A stretch of DNA of 64,000 bases from Cryptomeria japonica (GCF_030272615.1 NC_081406.1:211394997-211458996), one strand, 5' to 3'; numbered from the stretch's first letter, positions 1-11,354 are shown. The notes: generated by a model from the sequence alone, not told the origin. Made by a program: numbers and translations.

Positions 1-2
1 AA

Positions 3-2294
3 GTTCAATCAACATATCAATGTCAACAACCCCAACCAAACATTCAAAAACAAAGGTTGCAACACACACCAAGCCAAATTTTGAACATGTCAAACCAATT
101 TAATCAACATCTAGTTCGAAATCAAAACATGACATCAGACCAAAACCAAATTCTTTCCAAACAAGTTCAAATTCCAGGTCCAATCATGTCAAAACCTCAA
201 AAGAAAGGTGGCTTTATTGCAATGCTCTTAAGGAAATTACCAAGTGATTTTATTGAGGAAGATCAAGATAATACACTTATGTCTAGCAATGCCTCATCTC
301 CCCGCAAACAAATTGACTCTCCAGTGGCATCTATCCCTACACCTCTAGAAGTTTCACAAGAACCTTCTATATTGTCCTCATCAAACAATACACCCAAGGA
401 TGCAATTATCCAAGAGCTATCCATAATTAATTGCCATGATAATCCAATTCATGATTCACATCCTTGTCATGTTTCAGAAATACAAGACCCAATGCCACCA
501 TGCACTTTATTGCCATTACCTGTTTTAGAGGACCCCATTCAAAGTCCCTCTTCCTCATGTTCAAGCATTGATTCCTTGCTAGAATCCATCACAAATGTTC
601 AAAGTGCATTTCCTTCATGCCAAAACATTGATCCCTTGCCAAAATCCCCCATGCATATCCAAAGTCCAACCCCATGTCAAGAGGATAATTTAGAGCATGA
701 AGAAACATGTCTTAAAATAGATCAAGATCAAGATCTTGAAACCTTATCATCCCATCCAATTGTTGACCAGGACCCCATGTTCCCAGAAACTCATGATGAT
801 TCCCCTATTCTTGTCCATCCTATCCAAAGTCCTATTGACACTCCATTCCCCGAGCAAGATCAAGATATCCCAGTCCATCCAATCCCAAATGATCCCCTTC
901 CATTTCATGAAAAAAATGTCCTTTCAAATCCCATTGACATTCCATTTCCTAAGAAAGATCAAGATATCCCTTCCATCCTTTCCGATGATCCCATTGAAAG
1001 TCAAGAGAAGAGCACCTTTAAAGAGGATTCCAATGATCTTCCTCCTTGTCAAGATCAAATTATTCCTTTAAATCCTCCACAAGATCCTTTTGTTCCTCCA
1101 TCTCCTTGTCTTAATGCTCCATATACACTCCAAGATCACATTTCTTTTGATGATCCCATTATTTCTCCCATTCCATCTCTTGAAGAGCCTGTCATTGAAC
1201 CATGTCCACTACACAATCCTAGTCCCCTTCATGATCCTAATCCCCTTCATGATTCTAATGTGTCAGTGCAAGATGTTCATGAACCCTTGACATGCATAAT
1301 GGGTTCTTCCACTTTGGTGCAATCCGATCCACTTCAAGACCTCATTATTTCTCTCATGTCATATCCACCTCATAATGGACTCGCGTCTTCTTCCCAAAGA
1401 AAAGAGTATCCTACAAGTCAAGATATTCATAAAGGCAAAGGAGTAGACTTTCATGAGAAAGAACCCCTCCATATCAAAGAAGATCTTAAGGGTCATGTCT
1501 ACACAACGCACTCTCAAGACGTTGGTATCCCTCCATCAAAATCAAAACATACACCTTCCCCATCATACCTTCCATCCATATTAGGTCCTTATATCCCTTC
1601 GTCCTATATGCAAGGTCAGCAAAGGCACACATCCTTGAGTAAATTTCATCAATCCAAAAGAAGTCCACTTCATTCCTATACATCCATGCATTCCTTTCCC
1701 CCTCCAAGCAATTTGGATGCCAAGTATAAAAGTCATAAGTCTAGCAATCCACATGTATTCAAGGATCAACATGTCCAATATAATCGACATGTCAAAACAA
1801 AGAATAATATGATCTGTAAAGAAAAAGAAATATCCAAAAGGCCACAAAGGCCCAGTGAGCAAAATAAAGCAAAGTCAAAATATATATGGGTTCCTAAATC
1901 CCTTGTGCAAGCAATGCACTCCAAGGAATCACAGAAGCATGAAAAATCAAAAACCATGTGGATCCCTAAGCAGCTTCTTGAAGCACAAAAAGAAAAATCC
2001 AACTTGGCATCCAAAATTGCTATTCCTCCATCCAAACCTCTCAAATTTGTTCCTCCATCACCTCCTTCTTCCATTTTGGGCCCTTATGTCCACAAATACC
2101 AAGCTATTCCTCCATCAAAATCTCCATATCCAAAACCCACTCTTCCTCCATCAGTCCATCACCCCTCAAGGTGTGTGCCAATGTCGATCTTGCCTTCATT
2201 TCCATCCACTCAAGCCCAATTCTTCCAATACCCTATCCATTATCCAATGCATATTTTCCATCCTTTGATCCCTTTGATCCAATCCTTTGCATAA
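3..2294 (+). CDS. Proline/serine-rich extra ORF of the Tat-like gypsy element (5' end outside window)
   Basis: This frame is open from the left edge to TAA at 2292-2294, at least 763 codons without a stop. The first in-window ATG is at 87, but the true start may lie further left. The protein is of low complexity, rich in Pro, Ser, His, Gln and Asp, with internally repeated phrases such as PFPEQDQDIP / PFPKKDQDIP and SILGPY (twice). Near the C-terminus are two related basic motifs, KYIWVPKSLVQA and TMWIPKQLLEAQ (encoded near 1877 and 1957). I see no catalytic motif, zinc knuckle, signal peptide or membrane segment. It lies upstream of the antisense mobile-domain pseudogene and the 3' LTR, the position of extra ORFs in Tat-type elements. 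An ORF this long surviving beside heavily broken neighbours is notable. Function unknown. Confidence 0.6.
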   Translation, partial: VQSTYQCQQPQPNIQKQRLQHTPSQILNMSNQFNQHLVRNQNMTSDQNQILSKQVQIPGPIMSKPQKKGGFIAMLLRKLPSDFIEEDQDNTLMSSNASSPRKQIDSPVASIPTPLEVSQEPSILSSSNNTPKDAIIQELSIINCHDNPIHDSHPCHVSEIQDPMPPCTLLPLPVLEDPIQSPSSSCSSIDSLLESITNVQSAFPSCQNIDPLPKSPMHIQSPTPCQEDNLEHEETCLKIDQDQDLETLSSHPIVDQDPMFPETHDDSPILVHPIQSPIDTPFPEQDQDIPVHPIPNDPLPFHEKNVLSNPIDIPFPKKDQDIPSILSDDPIESQEKSTFKEDSNDLPPCQDQIIPLNPPQDPFVPPSPCLNAPYTLQDHISFDDPIISPIPSLEEPVIEPCPLHNPSPLHDPNPLHDSNVSVQDVHEPLTCIMGSSTLVQSDPLQDLIISLMSYPPHNGLASSSQRKEYPTSQDIHKGKGVDFHEKEPLHIKEDLKGHVYTTHSQDVGIPPSKSKHTPSPSYLPSILGPYIPSSYMQGQQRHTSLSKFHQSKRSPLHSYTSMHSFPPPSNLDAKYKSHKSSNPHVFKDQHVQYNRHVKTKNNMICKEKEISKRPQRPSEQNKAKSKYIWVPKSLVQAMHSKESQKHEKSKTMWIPKQLLEAQKEKSNLASKIAIPPSKPLKFVPPSPPSSILGPYVHKYQAIPPSKSPYPKPTLPPSVHHPSRCVPMSILPSFPSTQAQFFQYPIHYPMHIFHPLIPLIQSFA

Positions 2295-2545
2295 ATCCTC
2301 GCCTTAGTTTCATCTCATTTTCCATGTCCTTATCCTACCAACGTCTTTGAGCATACTTTTAAGGTCATGATCCATTTTTTTCAAGGCTACTATCCAAACA
2401 AAAAGACGCTTGAGTCCTTCTTCCATCCCCTATCATGTGTCCATCTTCTATTGAAAAAGTCAAAATACGAAAAAAATTGAAAAAAAAAAAAGTGAAAAAA
2501 AAAAAAGACAAAAGAAAAAAGTAAAGCAAAAATAATTCGTCCACT

Positions 2546-2610
2546 GGTGAAAACCTGGCAAACAAGTGCCTTGGGCAAGTACCGTGATGAAAACCTGGCA
2601 AACAGGCGTC
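2546..2610. repeat. 40-bp spaced direct duplication (GAAAACCTGGCAAACA)
   Basis: A 25-bp block at 2546-2570 recurs at 2586-2610, exactly 40 bp apart. Both contain TGAAAACCTGGCAAACA followed by AGTGCC or GGCGTC. It lies in the spacer of the Tat-like element; role unknown. Confidence 0.75.
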
Positions 2611-2661
2611 ATGCGTAATCTATGAACTTCTTGCACATCACACTTGGGGGGAAGGTTTCCT

Positions 2662-2791
2662 CCTTCATATCCTATTGCCCTTCATTACCCTATCATACCC
2701 CTATCATTACCCTTCATATCCTATTGCCCTTCATTATCCTATCATACCATGTCATTACCCTTCATATCCTATTGTCCCTCCTGTCATTACC
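2662..2791. repeat. Tandem repeat, 48-49-bp unit, about 2.7 copies
   Basis: Units begin with CCTTCATATCCTATTG at 2662, 2711 and 2759. Each carries CATTACC- and CCTATCATACC-type pyrimidine-rich sequence. It explains the small YHYP-rich ORFs in this stretch, which are not genes. Confidence 0.85.
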
Positions 2792-3329
2792 TTTGATCTT
2801 GACAAGGCTAAAGATCATCATAAGCATCATGCATCTTGTTTGCAGCTTTCAGTCTATCATAGCTTTTGGTCATTTATTCATTTGCTTATTACAACCTTTC
2901 ATCCATATTCCCTATCTTATTGCAACTTTCTACCACTATCCCTTAGCCAACCCCGACCCTCAGTCCATGTCCCTTATCCATTCTTGGTCTTGCTTATCCT
3001 AACCATATCTTATCACTATCCATACACTCTTTTTCATTCCTTGATCTTGATTTGACATAAGGACGCAAAATTTTAACATGGATTCAAAAACCTCTTGACA
3101 TGTCCCTCATGCCATGTCACTACTTTACATTGTCATATCCAGTCTCTTGTCCCATCACGCAATAGCCCTTGAAAATTGCATCTGTATTGTCTCCATGATA
3201 AAAGGCCTTTGTCTTCCCTCTATCCACCATCATTTCAGCAAGCCTATTTATTCACCTATCATATTCCCTGCCTTGCTAGACACTGGGGGCAAAATCTTAA
3301 AAATCAAATAATGTTTGGAAAAAATTAAC

Positions 3330-3480
3330 AAAAAAATTGAAAAATGTCCTGAAAAAAATCTCAAAAAAAAAATTGAAAAACGTCCTGAAATAATCCAAAA
3401 AAATTGAAAAATGTCCTGAAATAATCCAAAACAATTGAAAAATGTCCTGAAAAAAATCCTAAAAAGTCACATAAAGTCCT
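3330..3480. repeat. A-rich tandem repeat built on AATTGAAAAATGTCCTGAA
   Basis: The core GTCCTGAA occurs at about 3346, 3382, 3413 and 3444 (spacings 36, 31 and 31 bp), each preceded by AAAATTGAAAAAYG. A further GTCCTAAA follows near 3476. It is a degenerate minisatellite in the 3' spacer of the Tat-like element. Confidence 0.8.
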
Positions 3481-4598
3481 AAAAAAAAAATGAACACAAA
3501 AAAATTGTAACAATTTGAAAAGCAAAAACAAAAAAATTCAATAATCCCTTTGTGCATAAGACAAATCACTGAGTATACATCCAACGACACGCAATCGCAC
3601 ACTGCGCTTTAATGAAATCATGCATTAACAGATGAACTTTTTCAATCAAACTAGACATTCAAACTGATCAAAATTGTATTATCACTCGACCGTCACCATC
3701 AATATCATTTGTCCTTGTCTCTACTATCATGGGTCTTATACAGGGTGTGGTATACTCGAAACCAAACTGTGTCCTGTCTTAGACGGGGTACCACATGTCC
3801 TGAAACCAGACATCATGATCGTCCTATCAGCACTTTCAACTTTTGACAATGAAGATCAAGATGTTTGTTTGATTTGTTGGAATTTGTGCATCTTATCTTT
3901 TTATTGGTTTATCTTTGGCTTCGATCATGTTCCTCTGTTGCTCGATGATGTCACTGAGTGATTTAGAGTGACCGGGATGGTTCATGATCCTTTTCTTTTT
4001 TGATTGTGATTGTTGCTTGTCTATGATGTGTCTGTCTTTCGCAAAAAGGGTTGCATTTCAGCTCTGGCCTTCAATGCCATGATGCTACGCATCCATTTTG
4101 CTACATTAAAATAAAGGTTCTCACCTACAAAGTGCATTACTGAAAGCAAGTTTTTCTTCATCTCTAACTATTCTCTATTTCATTTTCTTCTTACTAACAT
4201 TTCTTCCGTCCGATCGGATAGTCAGTTTGGTCTAGTGCTCCGATTTCCAACCATACATACTGCATCCTGCATCCATTTGGTTAGTACATTTGCATTACAT
4301 CTAGCATCATATCAAGCATTTTATCCATTTCATACTATCAATGCATCAAAAGCGCATAAACAAAAATATATCCATACATATTCCACAAAGGTACATAAAC
4401 AGTGCATAAGTCATCCATACATGGAAAATCACATAAATCATTTGCATCTCATCATATTGATGCATATCATATCATCTGCCACAATAAATATCGGAGTACA
4501 AAATCGGACTGTCTGTCCTAAGTATGGCCTGCAGGCTAACTACAAAAATGTTAAACTACATAATGTCTACTATCTGTCGTAAGGAGCACGTGCCTCTG

Positions 4599-6427
4599 TC
4601 ACTGGGTGCTCCCTCTGTCCTCCTCATCCCTGCCATGTCTCGCGGATGATGTCCCTCCTGGTCCTGGTTGTGTTGGTCTCATAGGTCCACTCACCCCCAT
4701 GCTACTCAACGACCTCCGAGAGCGTGCCCTACTCTCTGTCCTTGATCGTGCCCGATATGAAGGTGCTCTTTGCTCTAGTGGAACTGCACTCTCATATAGT
4801 GTCCTCCAATGGCGTATCTCCTCTCTGGTCTCTACAAGCATCTATCCTAGCTCCTGTACACTAGCATCCCGAATCGACCCAATATACTCAGTGACTCTCT
4901 GTTCCTCTCGCTGTGCCTGAGCAATCGCTGCATCTTGAGCCACTGTGAGTCTGGCTATCTCCGTTCTGAACTGATCCTGCTGTCTCTCTATGTCGCAATG
5001 TGATCCTGCTAGCTCGCTATGGTAGCCCTGCACATCTCCATCTCCTCTATCCTAGCTGTCTCCGGCTCTATGGGTATATCCTACCATGCCTCCTGCTCGT
5101 CATCCCCATCCCCATCTTCGTCATCATCATCCTCATCCTCATCTCTGTCCTCGTCATCCCTACCCTCATCCTCGTCTCTGTCCTCATCATCACTGTCCTC
5201 CTCCTCATCCTCCTCATCTCCCTCCTCCTCTCCTATGAGTGGGAAGTCTTCCTGTCGCCTCGGCACTGGAATATCCGGATCTGTCAATGGCACTAGCCGC
5301 CGTCATGCAAACCATCTATCATACTCATCTGTCGTCCCAGCGTCCACCACATCTGACCTCCAATCCCACTGTCTCGGTTGTAGCTGTGCAAAGTCGGCAT
5401 AGGCTATGTGTGGCTGAATCATACTCCCCCACTGACTCATCTTTCTATGAGATCGGGCAAAGTGTGCAGTTCTCCTAGGTACATCCTACCTCTCTCCAAA
5501 CTGTCATCTCACTCTCTCTGGCAGGTACAACTCAATCACTCTCTAGTGGTTCACTGGTCGCCCAATCAAGTACCTCTCCTGTATGCAATACGGTAGCTCC
5601 TCACTATCATCTGACCATCCCGAACAATCACGATATGGCCTCCATATGAACTCTCTCAGTCTGTCTAGCTCATGTTGCCAGTATAGTATGTATCCAAAAG
5701 GACCCTATCTCAGTGCTCCCCCATAGCAGTACACATATGGTCAGTGTGGTACTACCTGTCTAGCTGTAATCGGTCGACATATTGCTATGTGCTCAAATGC
5801 CCATACCTGTAGCAATGTGACTCCACAGCTCAATGTCTGAACTCCCTGATATGCTATCTGATGCAGCTGAAAATATAGCATAGCCAGTACACATGGTCCC
5901 CATGCGTACACTATCCCCTCTGTCGCCATCCACTCTAGCACTCTTCCCCATCCCATAGGGAATCCATGTCCTCATCTGTCTCCTGCTAGTAGACATGCTA
6001 TCACCACTGCTATCACCACGTATCGCCGATCATACTCTGCCGCCATGCTCTCCCAGCCAATCTCCCTCTCGACGATATCCAGATCATCTGCGTCACACTC
6101 AAACAATCTGCACAATGCATCTCTCCCTGTCACTAGGTCATACTCTATCATCTCTCCATGAATTAGAATGCGAAGGATACGCCATACATCCTCCAGTGTC
6201 ACCGTCGCCTCTCCAGTCACCAGATGGAAGGACGAAGTCTCTGAATGCCATCGCTCTGCCAATGCGGTAAGCAGTCTTGTGTTTGCCCTAATCTCGGGCA
6301 TGAACGTGACATAGTATATCCCAAGTCCTGCTAAGGTATCTCTCTTTTTGCTCCTGAGTCTATGTCGTAGCATGAAGCAGTCCGGTCGGTTCTCCCGTGT
6401 GATCAACGGATACTGTCGACTCTGCAT
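4599..6427 (-). pseudogene. Antisense plant mobile domain (PMD) ORF within the gypsy element, broken
   Basis: Read on the minus strand from ATG at 6427, about 150 residues match the plant mobile domain seen in MAIN/MAIL proteins and some transposases. Diagnostic phrases are LLTALAERWHSETSSFHL, TGEATVTLEDVWRI and, after a stop at 5972-5974, AWGPCVLAMLYFQLH and LLQVWAFEHIAICRP in the same frame. A second stop is at 5741, then comes an acidic Asp/Glu run (about 5235-5100). After a frame change there is a predicted coiled coil (IERQQDQFRTEIARL, 5033-4842) and a basic RS-rich tail ending at 4599. All these fragments lie in order on one strand, so I read them as one gene of about 600 codons with at least three stops and one frameshift. 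It runs opposite to the host element. PMD proteins act in nuclear silencing in Arabidopsis; this copy is surely non-functional. Confidence 0.75.
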
Positions 6428-6430
6428 CAC

Positions 6431-7225
6431 AATTGGGGCATATTTTGTCAGTTTTAGGGTTTGCTCCTATGGGTTGCATTTCCTCATTTTCATGTCTAAT
6501 CAGGGTGTTTTTCATCTAATCTGACCTATCCTACCCTTGTCCCCTTTTTCCAGATCATTTGCATGTCATTTTGACCAAAATTAGGCTTTGCATTGCACAA
6601 TTGCGCCTATGTTAGGTAACCTGCACCTGTGTCAGGTAACCTGCGCTTGTGTCTCCCTACACAAGCGCAAAAGACCCCACACAAGCTCAGGATTTGCCCT
6701 ACACAAGCGCAGGAGTCCTCTTCTGCATCCCCTGTGGGCCCTGCAATGTCCTGCATGCAATTAAAATTCATGAAATTGAAAACATGGGTATTTGAGATCC
6801 ATACCGCTGCTCCTGCATCATCCGGTCGTCTGAATGTGCGTACACATTCACCGAGGTGATCCGCCATTGGAATGTTTGCCATCTATTTGCAAGTGTCCTT
6901 GTCCAGAGCAACAAATCCTTCTCTTTGTCTAGTGCAAATGAGCAAATTGTCACTCTCTTGGTCTCATTTATAGATCTTTGTCAGTGCATAGATGGACGTG
7001 CACCCTCTCCATCTTATGTTGGTCGTGGTCTTTTGCATCTTCAATTGCTTGTCCTTCATGCATTTTCTCTCCAATTGTCAGTCCATTCGATCCTATCATT
7101 CTTATCGATCAATTGGCCTCTTTTCTGCATGTTTCCGGCCAATTCCTCGAGGGGGCATGCATTAGTCATTGTCTGGGGCATTTTCATTATTGTTCTTTGA
7201 AACAATGCTTACAATCACATTGTCT
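6431..7225. other. Non-coding stretch before the 3' LTR, with GC-rich hairpin family
   Basis: No gene seen. It holds the ACACAAGCGCA inverted/direct repeats (6642-6711) and a pyrimidine-rich run leading to the polypurine tract. Confidence 0.4.
6642..6669. repeat. Perfect 11-bp hairpin, 6-nt loop, with extra copies of the arm
   Basis: TGCGCTTGTGT (6642-6652) is followed after CTCCCT by its exact reverse complement ACACAAGCGCA (6659-6669). The right arm recurs as ACACAAGCTCA (6679-6689) and ACACAAGCGCA (6701-6711). The block is much more GC-rich than its surroundings. Confidence 0.85.
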
Positions 7226-7240
7226 CAAAGAGGGGCAAAA
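7226..7240 (+). promoter_or_regulatory. Polypurine tract of the Tat-like element
   Basis: CAAAGAGGGGCAAAA immediately precedes TGTAGACACG, the presumed LTR start. A purine-rich tract abutting the 3' LTR is the plus-strand primer site of LTR retroelements. Confidence 0.7.
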
Positions 7241-8821
7241 TGTAGACACGTAAAAATGGTCAATGCTTGCGGAGTCATACTTTAACATTTGTGCATTGCC
7301 TCGTTTTAGGTTTTTGCATCGCATTAACATTTCTCCTATGATACACACTTGGTTTTTATCATTTGCGAACATCGAGTCATTCTTCTACATTCTTCCTTTA
7401 TCTCGCTCTCGAATTTGGTCTTGTCGACAATAATCTCCAGTCATGATTTTAATCAATCTTATCCTATTGCATCAATGTGCATGCTTATTTGTCATCATTT
7501 TGGACATCGTCAATCCTAATTAGGGTTTTTTCCTCCTGTCAATCTTGCGATCGATTTGTCATCGATCGTTGTCCTCTTATCAATCTTGTCGATTTATTAT
7601 CAATCCTTCAATCTTGTCGATTAATGATCGATTTGTCATCGGTCGTTGTCATGTTCAATCTTGTCATTTTGCGATTGATTTGTCATCAATCGTGGTCATT
7701 TTCAATCCTGTCGTCTTGCAATCTATTTTGTCATCAATCCTTGTCCTCTTGTCAATCTTGTCATTTCGTGATCGATTTGTCATCGATCGTCGTCTTTCTC
7801 AATTGTGTCAATTTGGATCAATTTGTCATTGTTCCTCGTCAATTGGCGCATTTTATCAATTAAATCATTTATCACATTGGTCATTTATCAATCCAAAATT
7901 AAATCATGATCGAGTCAATTATCTTTCAAGACCTAATTGTCATTCTTGCATTGCTAATTCATCTTCTAGGGTTTTGTGATTTCATCATTTAACCTGGTTT
8001 GTCATTTCCTCCTCTAGGATTAATAATTTATTTATTTTATCCTAAGTCTTCTTGTCACAATTAAATGTTCATTTAATTGGCTAATTATTCCTCTCTTTGT
8101 GAATTAATTAATAAATGAAAAATTATTAATTAATTCACTTAATTTCCTAATTTTCATCAATTTCATCTTTTTCTAATTTCTTAATTCCTCTTTTTCTATT
8201 TTTCCATTTTCTAAATTCCTAATTTCAATTTCCTCCTATTTCTCTCCTAAATTCATGGAAATGACATGTCAATTTGTCATAAATTTGTCATAGTTGACAA
8301 TCAATCAATTTTGACATAGAAGTTGTCATAATTTGTCATAAATTATCAATCAACAAATTTTGCATAGAAAGTGCATAATTTGTCATAATTTGTCATAATT
8401 TATTTGCAATTTCCATTTGAATTGCATCATGCTAATCTTGTCATCTCTCCAATTTGTCTATAAATTGGATGAATTTCTTCAATCAAACCCCTTAATTAAT
8501 AATTGGTAATCAGACTATCGAATTTACACTTCTAGTACTCTTGATCAAAAATCTTGTCTACTTGCTTTCAATTGTGTGTATGCACTTGTAGGTGAGATCC
8601 ACAACCAAACCATTTGGAGAGGAAAGAAGAACAATGGAGCCGCATGAAGGAGCATTCAGATCTACATTTGGTTTGCATAATATTTAGTTTTGAATGTTTC
8701 ATTTTCATGTCTCTATTGAGTGTTGTTTAGGATAGATCATTGCAATTGTGCTTTCGTGATTGAGCTATTGATTAGTATATTTTTATCTTGTTTGTGATGA
8801 TTTCCTATTTCCTAACATACA
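7241..8821 (+). mobile_element. 3' LTR of the Tat-like gypsy element
   Basis: It starts TGTAGACACG directly after the polypurine tract and is taken to end at CCTAACATACA (8811-8821), giving TGT...ACA ends and about 1.58 kb. A TATA-like TCTATAAATTGG near 8457 could mark the U3 promoter. The 5' partner LTR is outside the window, so the right end is not fixed by a target duplication. Confidence 0.5.
7545..7850. repeat. Degenerate internal LTR repeats (GATYGATTTGTCATCRATCGT)
   Basis: The phrase CGATTTGTCATCGATCGT and close variants recur about every 55-110 bp (near 7551, 7630, 7674, 7728, 7771), with CAATCTTGTC between them. It is likely a decayed minisatellite in U3. It produces S/C/L-rich spurious ORFs. 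Confidence 0.65.
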
Positions 8822-9889
8822 ATTACTTTTCCCTCTCTTTGAATTCACTACACACATTGTATGCAACCAATTGAACGAGGTATATTTATATCACTAGCAT
8901 TCTTATGTTGAGACTTCTTAAAGTGTATTATGCTAGACAAAGGCTCATCATCATACTTTAGGTGAATCCCACTCACACTACATAATCATGCCTATAGTGT
9001 CATACCACATTACTATCATTGCACTTGATTAAGTTTAACAATATTACCTTTTATTGAGGTACATTTCTTAATCCTTTTCTTTTCTATACTTTCTCATTTT
9101 TCATGGACAATAAAATAAAAAAATGTTGACCAAGGAGAACTTGACCCTTACAATTTGACAACTTTTATCTACTTAGGTATTTCAAAAACACTGGCATTTG
9201 CAACATTGCATACTACAAAAGGATAAAGGGAGCTTGGTAATCATTGATCCTTTCACACAAGGAATTTGTCCTACAACTAAATGGACAATTAGAGCTTTCA
9301 AGAGAGATTCCCCCTAGAAAAATTTGGTTAAATATCGAATTTAGTGTTCTTCTACTAGTTATCCTTGGGATGTTGTTAATTGGAAAGACAAGTTGCTTAT
9401 CTCTATTTTTCAAAACTTATGGATCTACACCCTTCAATTTTGTTTGGAAATCTTGGCTAATCACCTCAAAAAATCTCAAAACATCTTATTTGGTTTGATC
9501 AATCTCTTAGCCATGGCTTAAGCTTGCCTTACTCTTCTATTTGGTGGAACTGGTTGGTTCAACAAAATGGCAGCCCATTAGGCACTATTAATAGACTCAA
9601 AAGTAAGTGCCTTTTTAAAAAAGGATTCAATTTTTTTGAGACTTATGAGACCTCTCCACATTCCAATTGAAATCATGGCCTCTTCTTAAAACATAGTTCC
9701 ACCTCTCACCATTTGAAAAATAACTAATTCTTGAAACACAATATTTAGTTACCCCTGAACTTTGTTTACTATTAACCATAGATTGCCATGCTAATTTATT
9801 GAATGATTGGAGATGGCCTAATACTCACAACATCTATTTTTTCCCCTTAAATCCATCTATAAACACCTCCTTCCCCAATCACCATCTCT
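8822..9889. other. Spacer, possibly including the 5' side of the LINE remnant
   Basis: No intact gene. From about 9150 some frames read like degenerate LINE sequence, but they are too broken to assign. Nothing else recognisable. Confidence 0.3.
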
Positions 9890-11354
9890 CCTCTTCTCGA
9901 TGAGAAGTGGAATTGTGCCTTTGTTAGATCCAAGTGGAACAAACTCAACTTTCAAATCTAGGAGTCCAAAGAGGATGCCCAGTCTTAGCTCGTTTCTTGG
10001 AAATTCCTTCATATTAAGCTTCTCATTGATAACCAGCTTAATTTTCTTTCTCCACTACCCACTTGTCCCTTTTGTGTTAAGATGGAGACTATCTAACATG
10101 CCTTTTGGCTTTGCATTCATGGTCGTAAAATATGGAACACTTTTTTCCTCTTTACCTGTACACTATTCCCTTGAGCATGGTCTTGGAAGGTTTCTCTATT
10201 GGGTGCTTCACAATCTCTTGATACTCTCCCCCATACTTGCAGGCATGTGATAATGAAGCTAATGTGGAAGTTGCATTTTCTTACTATATTCTCCAATGAT
10301 TTCATCCCTCTCCATATTGAAATTCAAATGATTTGTGCCAATTTTTTATCCAAATTGAAAATATGCCAACATGATTCTACACCTCTCTGGACGAGACAAA
10401 AAAACCTTCTTCAATAGTTGTATGAGATCGATAAACAACCAAGCTCGGATACATTATGATGGTTTCTCAAACTCATATCTCCACTCTCTCCTCTTCTTAA
10501 TGGCTTCATGGAAGACTAGATCTCTAGAAAATACAAATGGCCTATGCCAGTTACTCTCTTCATCCATTGAATTTGTTAACAACACTCTATTACTAATTGG
10601 CATAGAGGCTTGAATATCTCATAAAAAGATAATTAGGACTCAGGCTCAATTTGATAGCATGACAACAAGAACCTGATTTTTAGGTATGCTATATGAATTA
10701 TACCCAAGGGCCTATTCTAAGTAGGCCTGAAATGAAAATCATAGTCCTAATGGTTTTTGCAAGCATTTCTTTAAGTACTAAAAATCAAGCAAGCTTGAAG
10801 CAACAAGTGGTTCTTCCTCGAGTCTATTATCTTCAAGGTTATTTAGTAACATTTCTAAGTATCTTCAAGTTGGACCTCCAGTTTACTTTGTTGTGAAGAA
10901 ATACAATTGCAGTTTGGAATTATATGATACAAAATTGATGTATTCATTGGTGTTGTTTCTTTTATGGTATGCTCCTGGACATGGTGGACATGGACTTTCA
11001 TTAAATTGGGTTTTTTTTATGCCATATCTTTTCAATTAGATGGTTGACTTCAAAGATCAAACATTCTATGTTTCATTATGTAATGCATTGGAAAATAGAA
11101 GCCATAATAGTTTTAGAATAGTTGGGTTATGTGTTGAATGCAACAAAGATTGTTATGTCTTGTATTTATGAGTGCGTTGCTAAAAAAAATGCCTTGTGGT
11201 TTCTATAGCTACAACCACTATGTGCCTTCTTTGAATAGCCCCTTTTTGTGTTTGTAGAGGAGAACTTCTCCTTTGTTAATGTGGTTATTCTTTTTCTATT
11301 GGTCTTGTAAGTGATACTTTGTAATTTTTTATGCTTCTTCCAATTAAAAAAGAC
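9890..11354 (+). mobile_element. LINE (L1-type) retrotransposon remnant, zf-RVT end
   Basis: One frame (phase of 10064) reads SWKFLHIKLLIDNQL, then a reverse-transcriptase-associated zinc-binding motif: CPFC at 10064-10075, a stop, then HAFWLC and RKIW. That is the C-x2-C...H-x4-C pattern of the zf-RVT domain at the C-terminus of plant L1 polyproteins. The frame continues to a stop near 10417 with stops at about 9960, 10094 and 10160. The catalytic reverse transcriptase and the endonuclease are missing or unrecognisable. The 3' end is taken near 11354, where a T-rich stretch and CAATTAAAAAAG resemble a LINE tail. This is an old, dead fragment. Confidence 0.55.

Larger units (their letters stand above)
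2295..4598. other. Non-coding 3' spacer of the Tat-like element
   Basis: There is no convincing gene between the sense ORF and the antisense pseudogene. It contains A-rich homopolymer stretches (about 2465-2525), a 40-bp spaced duplication, a 48-49-bp tandem repeat, a purine-rich ACTGGGGGCAAA motif near 3286 that resembles a polypurine tract but is not followed by an LTR, and a run of about 31-36-bp A-rich repeats. Short ORFs here are composed of F/K/N homopolymers or YHYP-like repeats and look spurious. Confidence 0.5.
1..8821 (+). mobile_element. 3' portion of a Ty3/gypsy LTR retrotransposon, probably Tat lineage
   Basis: The window opens inside this element. In order it holds a long proline-rich sense ORF (3-2294), an AT-rich spacer with short tandem repeats, an antisense pseudogene with a plant mobile domain (4599-6427), a purine tract (7226-7240) and a 3' LTR starting TGTAGACACG at 7241. 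Extra ORFs between pol and the 3' LTR, including antisense ones carrying a transposon-type domain, are known mainly from the Tat lineage of plant Ty3/gypsy, which is why I place it there. No gag, reverse transcriptase or integrase is inside the window, so the lineage is an inference. The left end and target duplication are outside the window, and the right end at 8821 (ending CATACA) is approximate. Confidence 0.6.

Noticed and set aside
2365-2601. Minus-strand ORF rich in Phe (2365-2601)
   Set aside because: It is the reverse of A-rich homopolymer runs in the element spacer; no protein-like features.
3286-3300. ACTGGGGGCAAA as a second polypurine tract of the first element
   Set aside because: No LTR start follows it; the tract at 7226-7240 is followed directly by TGTAGACACG.
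5000-5402. Plus-strand serine- or isoleucine-rich ORFs
   Set aside because: They are shadows of the Asp/Glu codon run in the antisense mobile-domain pseudogene.
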